NCBI RefSeq assembly: GCF_963678635.1
Contig: NC_087066.1
Coordinates: forward strand, 41,995,338 to 42,059,337
Origin: Symsagittifera roscoffensis
Taxonomy: Eukaryota; Xenacoelomorpha; Acoela; Convolutidae
Reading direction: 5' to 3'
Length of the DNA: 64,000 nucleotides
Shown: one piece after another, positions 46,601 through 55,600 of the stretch
How positions within the stretch are numbered: the stretch's first letter is position 1
Layout of the letters: the number at the start of each line of letters is the position of its first letter
Program-made: the position numbers and the translations under genes
The notes under the pieces: model-generated
Seen by the model: only the letters and a program-made list of their open reading frames with translations
Database searches by the model: none
Told to the model about the DNA's origin: nothing

Positions 46601-49600
46601 ACAGCTTAAAAGTGTTAAGATCATACGAAGTGGTGTGCCAAGTAGTTTCGAAAACATCTCCTTCCCTCGCCAAAACTTTCCTGCGCAGGGCCAATGTGAA
46701 ATCACTATGCCAAATCATTCAAAAACTCGCCTTCAAATTCATGTTTTTCTTCTCGTAGCAGAGGATGACGGCCTTGTTGCCATATGTCTCGCAGTAGTTG
46801 GGGGCGGAGAAGATGGTGATGAGGGAGGGGAACTTGGACTTGGGCAGGGGCTTGTACATCCTGAATCCAGCATCCTGCGCCTCGTGAGCACGCACCACAC
46901 AGATGAGTCCATTGCGGTAGAGGAAGTTGGCCACTGCCTATAGAAATCAGGAGGGCGGTTACTTCTAAAAAAAATTTTACTTCTTTGGCAAATTGACAAT
47001 CAATAATTTTTCGGAAATATGGATAATGAGACACTTTTCTGTCAAAAACTATTTGTGTTTGATTTCATTAAGGCTTCAGTCAGACCTCAATAAGAAAAAG
47101 AGAGAGAGAGAGGAGGGGGTGGGGATTTTAACTGAGATGATTGAACCTTGTATGAGTAGTAGTACGATATCTGTCTGGCCACATTGGAAGTATACAGGTC
47201 AGCCGTCTTCTCCTCCCCGTAATCCCTCATCGGGTCAGACCACAACAAGTCCATCATGTTGTCTCCTGAGAGACACAAATAAAACATTTTGTTCACAACT
47301 ATGGGCTCTGTTTGACGACTGACAAAAGTGACAGGCACGAATTCGCAGAAATCACATTGATATTATTTTGAAAAACGTTTCTGCGGCGCGGGCAAAGTTT
47401 TAAAAAATCACATCAAAAACGGCATTTTTGGTACTTTTTGGACGAGTTTGACCAAACCAACTGCGTTATTGTTTCGGTGCGTTCTTTTCTCAAAATTAGA
47501 ATAAATTGACGCCAAAGGTCGGTCTAAACAATTTAGAATCGGACAGGTAAAAATGAATGACGCAAAATAGTTCCAAAGGAGGGACCCTTTTGGTAGTGAG
47601 TAAGTTGAATACGTGGTCGGGAGAGGGGCATTTCCTTCTCCCTTATCCGCTGCTTCTCGAAGAAACAAATGGGATTCGAGAGAATTATGGCTACTAATCT
47701 AATAGCGTTTACATGTCATTTTGCCCGAGTCAACTTGTCCCAGCCCATCTTGTCCTACACCAACTTGCCCCACAAGACAACTTGTCCTATGTCATCTTGT
47801 CCCAGATAGTAAATAATTAAACTTGCCCCAGATTCTTGCATATCCTCGTAGAGCAAAATGTCGGCATTTTCATGTCAAGTTAACCATATCAAAAGATTGA
47901 TTGCCGATTTTGTAAGCTCACTTTGCATAGATGTTAGTGCACATTACGCTGAGTCAAAAATCATGAGTTCGAAACTCGAAGAAGTCTAAAATTTTAACTC
48001 GAAGACATGAAACCGAAAAAGTGCAGATACTGCCCCACCCTAAAACCCCTTATACTGGGCACCCCAGTATAAGGGCGGGGTGAGGGAAAGAGCAAATATT
48101 GGCCTCTATCACCTCCCAAAAATGGGCTCCCTACGGTAGCTATAAAATAAAAAAGTGATGATTTTTTTTAAAATCAATAAAAAATGCAACAAAATGCCAA
48201 AAAGTTGAACAAAATTATGCCGAAACTTTAAAATTTACAAAAGAGTTAAATGAGCAAGTGCATATAAAATTACGTTGTTAAAATTACTAGAAATATTTTG
48301 GATTTTAGCATGAATATCGCGATATTTCTTCCGACCCTGGTTTTGCGTGACCCCATAGCCTTCAAATGTTTATTTTGTGAATTTAATGTTTAATCTTCTG
48401 TGGAAAAAGGTAGAGGCTTTGGTGGCTCCCTTGAAATGACGTGGTCGCTCCGAGATGCCAGCCTTCAACGGCGTTTGTTGCGAATAATTACCGAGACTTA
48501 GAGGAAACAAGGGCTGCCAACTGTTTCGTTCAATTATTTCTCTCTTAATGTAACTTCTCTGGAAGTATGAAACAATCTCTTCTATTTTATCTGCCACACA
48601 TTGCTCAAGATCTAAACGGCCAACCACATTCTTGATTTCCTCAATAACGCTCTCAAACGATTGTTCGACTAAACCAGCTCGAAAAAAACTTAATGCGGGT
48701 ATTAAACGTAGAGCCTGGTTTAGTTCAAAAAAATTTTCGTACACTTTTTGCGAACCGAGCTCGCTTATTTTCCGTAAAAATGGTTGGCATTGTTGAAAGT
48801 AACAGGCTTTGATCGAAGACTCTGGGTATGCATTTGCGAAAGCATTGACGCCGCCTCGTTCAAAATCAATAAGAATCCTTGATGGCTGCGCATCATCCGA
48901 GACAGTATAAATAGTTTTCAGGAATTTTGCATATGTTTGTTCTGTTTTGTCAGGGAGTAGAGCATAAATTCAAGGTGGGTAGAAATCGCCAATTCGAATA
49001 CTTATAGTATAAAGTCTAATAAACAAATCAGTATACTCGTTGGAATTGCAAAATGCCTGAATATAGTATACTGTCTAATAAACAAATCAGTATACTCCGT
49101 TGGAATTGCAAAATGCCTGTCTTTGATGATTGGGGCAGATGGAGCCAGATTCTGTTTGTGGCGATTAAGAGTTCTGTTTATTGCTGCTCGACAGGGCAAG
49201 GACAACTGAACTGTTTTTTCGTCCGATGCTTCCTGGAGACAAGTGGCAATTATACTGCTTTTAACAGGTACCATTTACTTCTTTGCCTCTTTTTTTCATT
49301 TGATGCATGATCCTGTTTGCTTCAACTTTTCCCGGTCTAACACCGTGGCTATGTTCGTTTTTGGTAGAAACCAGTTCAACTCCAGCTGTTACAGCGCGAG
49401 TATTCGGCACTTATGGGAACTGTATCGCGCGGATCTCAAGTGTTCAGTTGTTTTTGTTGTTTGCTTTTTTGTGAAGTTGTGTCCGTTGTTCGCTTGTTTC
49501 GTTGAGAAAGTCCCCAGGTAATTTGACTCATAATAGTTGTAATTTTGCAAAGAAAATATTTATACAATGACGCAAAACAAAAACATTAGCATTTTGTTCT

Positions 49601-52600
49601 GTTTCAATAGCGTTAATTGCGGATAGTTTTCACAATTTTGCGTTTAATTGACAAAATTTATGGCTAAGATGATGATGATATTTGAGGCCCAATTTAAACG
49701 ATTGTGAGTCATTTTCCCTTCCCTTCTCAAAACGAACTCAGTTTACTACTAGCACTTGCTGGTCTTATACATAAATCCATTTGAACATCAAATAATTAAC
49801 TAGGAGTGTTAATTTTAGGACAAAACGGCATAAGACAAGTTGTGATATGGGGCAAGTTGGCATAAGGAAAAGTTTTTATTTAGGGCAATTTAGTTTAGGG
49901 CAAGTTGGCATAGGGCCAGTTGTCCTGAGGCAAATAGTCTTGACACACTAATAGCATTGTTACTGTATTAATAACAATTGATTTAATAATTTCTTTTCGA
50001 TCCCAGTAATTTAAAAAGTCTCGATTGATTTAATTTACTGATTTCACTCTCGAAATTACTTTCAAGCCTAATTTTAGGCCACAAAATAGCATGGATACTG
50101 TATTAAATATTGATTAATTTTGAATAATTTTCGATCCCAGTATTTTTATTTTCTAGATTGATGTGGTTTTTTGTTTTGAGTAACGAAATTGATTTCAAGA
50201 CTATTTTAGGCCACAAAAGGTACGCCAACCAACCTCTTCTGTTGGGTTCTCGGAACCTGTTGATTTTCTCAACCTCTGCCACGTCTTTGATATGGGGGGA
50301 TAGTCCCCCGTGCACACAGAAGAACTGTTTGTTCACTATGGCCGCAAGAGGTAGCGTGTCAAACGACTCCATACATGCTTTGTACACTGTCTCACTGTAC
50401 TTGCACAGACATTCTTCACGGAAGGTGAAAATTTTAGTCAGATGTCGACTTTCGTGGTTTCCTAACAGCAAATAACAATCTTTTTTGATCGTACCGTTTT
50501 GGATTTTAGATAGGATAGTTGAAGTATTGTTGATTAGTGGCCATGTGGATTAAACTAGGATCGAGATTTTTGACGTGTTCAGGGAATCAAAAAACACAAA
50601 TTTGAGACTACTTTTCTATAAAGTGTGACTTCAGCGCATTTTTCAAATAAGTGTCCGTTGTCACGCTTAGATAAAAATAGCTTTGGTTAAAATCAATGTG
50701 TACCAAAAAAAGATATCAACAAAATCAAGGCTCCCAATTAAACTACTACGTTATTACAGAGGGGTGTCAAAGTATCTTTTTTACCTCTGAGAAGCAGCAC
50801 ATGTTTGGGATATGCAATCTTCATTGTGTAAAGTAGCAACACACACTCTATGCTGAACATGCCCCTGTCTACGTAGTCCCCGAGGAACAGGTACTTGTTC
50901 ACACTGGCACTCCCCCCTATGGTGAGAAGCTTCAGCAGGTCATAGTACTGTCCATGTATGTCCCCCACTACCATCACTGGGGCTGTCACCTGCAGTAATG
51001 TCGGCTCAGTCTTAACACAAAAAGGAAGTTGAAGACAGGGCAAATTGAGCATGAGAAAAATATGCTAAGGCGCAAGAAATTGATTGTAAAACTGCGACAT
51101 ATTTTACATTTTGAGAAAAAAAATTTCAACAAATTTCAATAGTATCCACAATCTAGCTTCTCTCTGACGAACTTATGATTCAAAAATTCTAGCTTGAAAA
51201 ACGCAAACCGGGCGAACAATCATTTGCGACAAACAAAAAAATCGGCAACTTTTTTCCCCCAAATTCTGTTATAAAGTTTAGATTCGATACAAAAGAAACA
51301 TTACAATCAGGAATGTAAAATCTATAAGTAACTATACGGGCTGTGCAGCCCAACAAATAGCACCACAAGAGGAAAACTTACACAAAAAATGGAGAGCAAA
51401 TTAGTTTGAACGTGCATAAAATTACACAGAGGCGAAGCTGAGCTGCGCACCACTTGCGACAAAAATATTAGTAAACCGCAAATCAAACTGAAAAAACTCA
51501 AAAAATCGCTTTTGTCAAACAAAATTGCAACAAAAGCCCAAAATATCTGGAACAAAACTGCCTGCAAAGAGCTTTGGGAATGCTATACAGAAGCCAAGTT
51601 TTAAAAAGTCCTTTCTTCGGAGCAAAGCAGACAACTAATAATCTAAATTAGCCATAAATTTCTATTTGCAAGAAAAACAGGTCTCAACTGGATTCGAAAT
51701 CCCGGGCTTTGGCGAGCATGGCGGTTACAGCAACTTGGAAAAAAGCTTGAGTCATCGAGCGACGGGAACTAAGCCAACAAAAATAAACAGACCGACGATA
51801 ACCCGAAAAAGCACAAAAGCTCTAGTTTGCAAAAAAGGGGCCCGGCCGGATTCGAAAGGCAAATCTTTGCTGTCTCATTCAGCTGCTTTACCTCTACTCC
51901 AGATACGGCGAATGATTGATTGGATGTGAATTTTTAATTACCAAGCGGTAACAAAGCCGAAAAAGCTGAGCAGAAACCCTTCATGCCGAAAAGAAATTCA
52001 AATTATTCTAAACTTAAAAAAATAGTTTAGTCTCTTTTTCCCTCTGAGAACATTCACGCGCACAAAAAAGTTTTTCGGACGTAAAGATGCGTTAAAAATC
52101 CACAAAGTCAATATTAATTTAACCGGATTATTAAGCCTATAAAAAGCCAAAAAAGCGAAATTTTTAATAATTAAGCAGGTAAAGTTACCACCAAAATGAG
52201 AAGCAACTTTCGACTCAGCCAGATTATTAACATACTAAAATTAACCGCAGTGAAAATTGCTGAAAGCTAAAATGAACAATTTTAAGATGTGACAATTAAG
52301 CCGACAAAACATAAGCAGACCGGAACTTTTTGAACCGGAACAGTTACCGTTTTAAAAAAAACTGTCAGATTTGAACTATTGACCTTTGCCGTCCCAGGCG
52401 TATTCGTTACCACCAGGCTAAGTGTGCAAAAAAAACTACAAATTGGAATTCATTATAAGCCAAGGTACAAACAGGAGTCCAATGAGTCCTGTGGACCAAA
52501 TTGTTTAGGGAAAAAATCTAGTACCCGATTGCAATACCCTTAACCCTAAACGTTCAGCCTAAAGACTTTTTTGCATTTGAAAAAGTTTGAAGAAGTGTTT

Positions 52601-55600
52601 AAACGTTGCATTTGAAAAAGCTAAAACATTGCGTTCAGTTAAACATAGCGTCCAAAGCGCAATCCGACTTTAATTTAATATATAAGATATATATCCCCTA
52701 ATTTGAAATGTTGTTTACCACTGCAATTTGTCCTAAAAATCAATCAATTTAGATTTCCTGTGTTTATAGTCAGTTGATTAGCTTTACACCCGTCATCTTC
52801 CTCTAACAGCTGGCTTTAAAGTTCGAAATTTTCGTGGATCACTGTCTACCGTAATTGTTTCGCAAAAAGTGTCATTTCCTTATGGTGTAGAAGATCAGCT
52901 GTAAATGATACGGTGGTGTAAAGCAGAAAAAAGAATTCCGAAATCCGAATATTGAACCTTGAGTTACCCCAAAAGTTTTCTTTTTGAATAATGAAATCAA
53001 TTGAGTTTTTTGAGACCTTTGTTTTCTATTTTTGGTGTATTTCTTTAAAAAAAGAGCTAAAATACCCGCAGAAACCGAAAGTTTGCAAATACAGTTTTTC
53101 GGCAAGAAAATTTTGATTAACCGCATCGAAAGCCGTCTTCAGGTCTACGAAAGAGGCATAGACGTAATATTTTTTCTAGCTTTCGAACATTTTTTGTTTT
53201 ATTTGTGATATCATGCAGACATGAGTGTGTTTTCCAAAAACCAAATTAAATGAAAGAATATTGTTCTTAGTCGAAACGGATAACAACCGTTCATAAATAA
53301 GTTCGTCAAAAATATAGCAGAAACTTGTTAATTATCTGCTGGCTCAACTATTAATTGCATCATTCTTTTCCTTCATTTAGAAAAATTACAAAATTCTGCT
53401 ATTTTGAAATAATCAGGAAACAACTCCAACATACCCTGGTAAACCACTGAAGCCACGTTTTTTCAGTGCTGGAATTCAATAAGTCGACTGTCAGACTATT
53501 TTGATGTTTTCTGGATTTAAAAAAAAAACATTTTAAATAGTTTCGAGGAAGCCTCAGCAAATTTGTAGAAATTGTGGTCACAAAACAAACAAATTGAAAA
53601 CGGGTTGCTGATTTTGCATTATTTTTCAGTAGGAAAATGTCTTTATATTTTCCTCTGGTGGATAGGCTACTAATTTTACTGCGTTATACCTCGCTTTCGA
53701 CAGGTTTTAAACAATTCTTTTGGTAACAAATTTATAGGCTTTTTCGAACTTTTCTTTACGTAGCAAACGTAGCGAAAGCTTGCAAAAGAGTTTGCGCAAT
53801 AAGTGCTATAGATTTCTCACTTTCACTAACAAAACAAAACCTCTGCTTAATTTTTTTGGTCCAAACAAGCAGTAATTTCAACAACAGGTCGATTTTTGTT
53901 TCAGTGGTTTCAGATCTCGATATTCAAATTTTAAATTTTTTGAAGTATTAAGAAAAACATCATTGGGAACGATAACGCACAATGAACACTAATAGCTGTC
54001 TTCAAAACGCAAGCTTGGCAAAGAAGTGATCGAGGAGCTTGTTAATACGCATGTTGCTTCACTTTCCGGGACAAGTAGATCAAAACAGTTAGAATCATTT
54101 TCGAACTCATTAATAAACACAAAAAATTTGGTATTGAGCAAATCAAAATTCAAACAAATGCAATCAAATTTAGGGAGTGTTTTGAAAAAAATTGATGACA
54201 AAACTCTTTCGTTAATGTCCTAAAGCATCAAAAAAACAGAAAACAAAAATAATCATTTCAACAGAATAAAATAAAGTGAGTAAATTGAATCTTGTAATAT
54301 CAGTTACCTGCATGATTGCAGAAAATTACTGAAAACATTTTCAATTTTAGTGTAAATTGCTTGGTTTGGAACTTCTGGAGTTTCGCGCCGCAAAAAAATA
54401 GAAAACATGTTCATCAGAAAGTTGAAAAATTGTCATTGAACTCAAATAAACGGACTCCCAATTTCAAACAAAAAATTAGAAAAAAATGAAGCTTAGGGTT
54501 TTTCAGTTTCAATAGTTTTCAATTGTCACTGTTTTCAGAAACTGAGCGAATGACAAAAAAGCCATTATACAGCTGGTAAAGCGTCAATAACGCAAGAAAA
54601 CAAAAAAGTTCTGAGTTGTTTAGTAGAAAAAAAATTTCGATGTTCAAATTTTAAAAAATTTATCCTTGGAGCTTTTTAATTGTGAAATTTTTTTTATGAT
54701 TGGTTCTTTTCAATGAAACTAGAAAAAATTGATTAATTGAATCAAAATTGGAAAATTTATTCTGCTGGCAAATCTGAAAATGAAAATTTCGCAATTAGAA
54801 GTTGATCACGCATTTCGTGACTTTTAAAAATTTGTGACTTTTTGTGACTTGTTCACTGTTTATCGTATTTCTAAACATTCACTTTGGGCTCTTTTCCAGT
54901 TTCCCCCTTCAAATCCAATTTTGAAAAACTTATTTAACATTTTCGCATTGCAATGAAATTTGGCGTGGTGAACAAATCGACAATTGTGAACAAGTTTATT
55001 CTTCATACTTTACAGCGTAGCATCACGCATTTAGCCGTAATAACACGTAAAAAATATATAAAACTCGGTATTTTGAAAGGGGGGACTGGAAAAAAGCCTA
55101 ACTTTGATCATCGAATTTAAACACTGGATCATTAGGTAACTTTTTTGCTGGGAAATCTATAACCTAAGGTCTTTTTTCGAAACCTTCAGGATTTTCCGCG
55201 CCATTTACACGTTTGTAATTAGAGAGCAAGTTGCTTTTTTAAGCAACTGGATTTAAATTGATCGTAAAAATTCAAAATTAGTTAGAAGTCAAACCGCAAA
55301 AAAAATCAATTGATCGAGATCAAATGTTGCAATTTTTTTTTGCATAAAACACGTGTGTGCCGTATATTTCCATGCCATAATCGAAAATTTAGTAAAATAT
55401 TTTTCTTAGAATAATCAACACAAAGGCGAAGCTGCGCTTCGCAAACACTTGCGAGAACACGGCCAAAAAGCAGCTCTATCAAGTGAAATTTAAAAAAAGT
55501 AGAAATAGGCCTCAAATTAGCAAAAACTCGGCTACATGTATGATCCCAATCTGTGACCTTAATAACATGCCAATGCAATTCAGCAAAAAGGGCATCAAAT

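Larger units (their letters stand above)
47712..49943 (-). mobile_element. FLYWCH/MULE-type DNA transposon remnant
   Basis: Two arms built from TTGTCC/TTGCCC repeats face each other: 47712-47832 (plus strand: CAACTTGTCCCAGCCCATC, CAACTTGCCCC) and 49815-49943 (the same motifs on the minus strand). Between them the minus strand encodes a broken MULE transposase. The element is 2.2 kb and lies in the calcineurin intron between exons D and C. Confidence 0.75.

Noticed and set aside
46228-47000. A 3' LTR hidden behind env
   Set aside because: Host exons F and E start 74 bp later, and no stretch there matches 31234-31533.
48040-48080. CCCCTTATACTGGG hairpin as a terminator
   Set aside because: ACCCCTTATACTGGGCACCCC and CAGTATAAGGGCGGGG form a local inverted repeat, but bacterial-type terminators are irrelevant here and no gene ends nearby.
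46242-51052. PP1 or PP2A phosphatase gene
   Set aside because: The PPHPYWLP-like segment, B-subunit-binding helix, calmodulin-binding and autoinhibitory segments in order are specific to calcineurin A.
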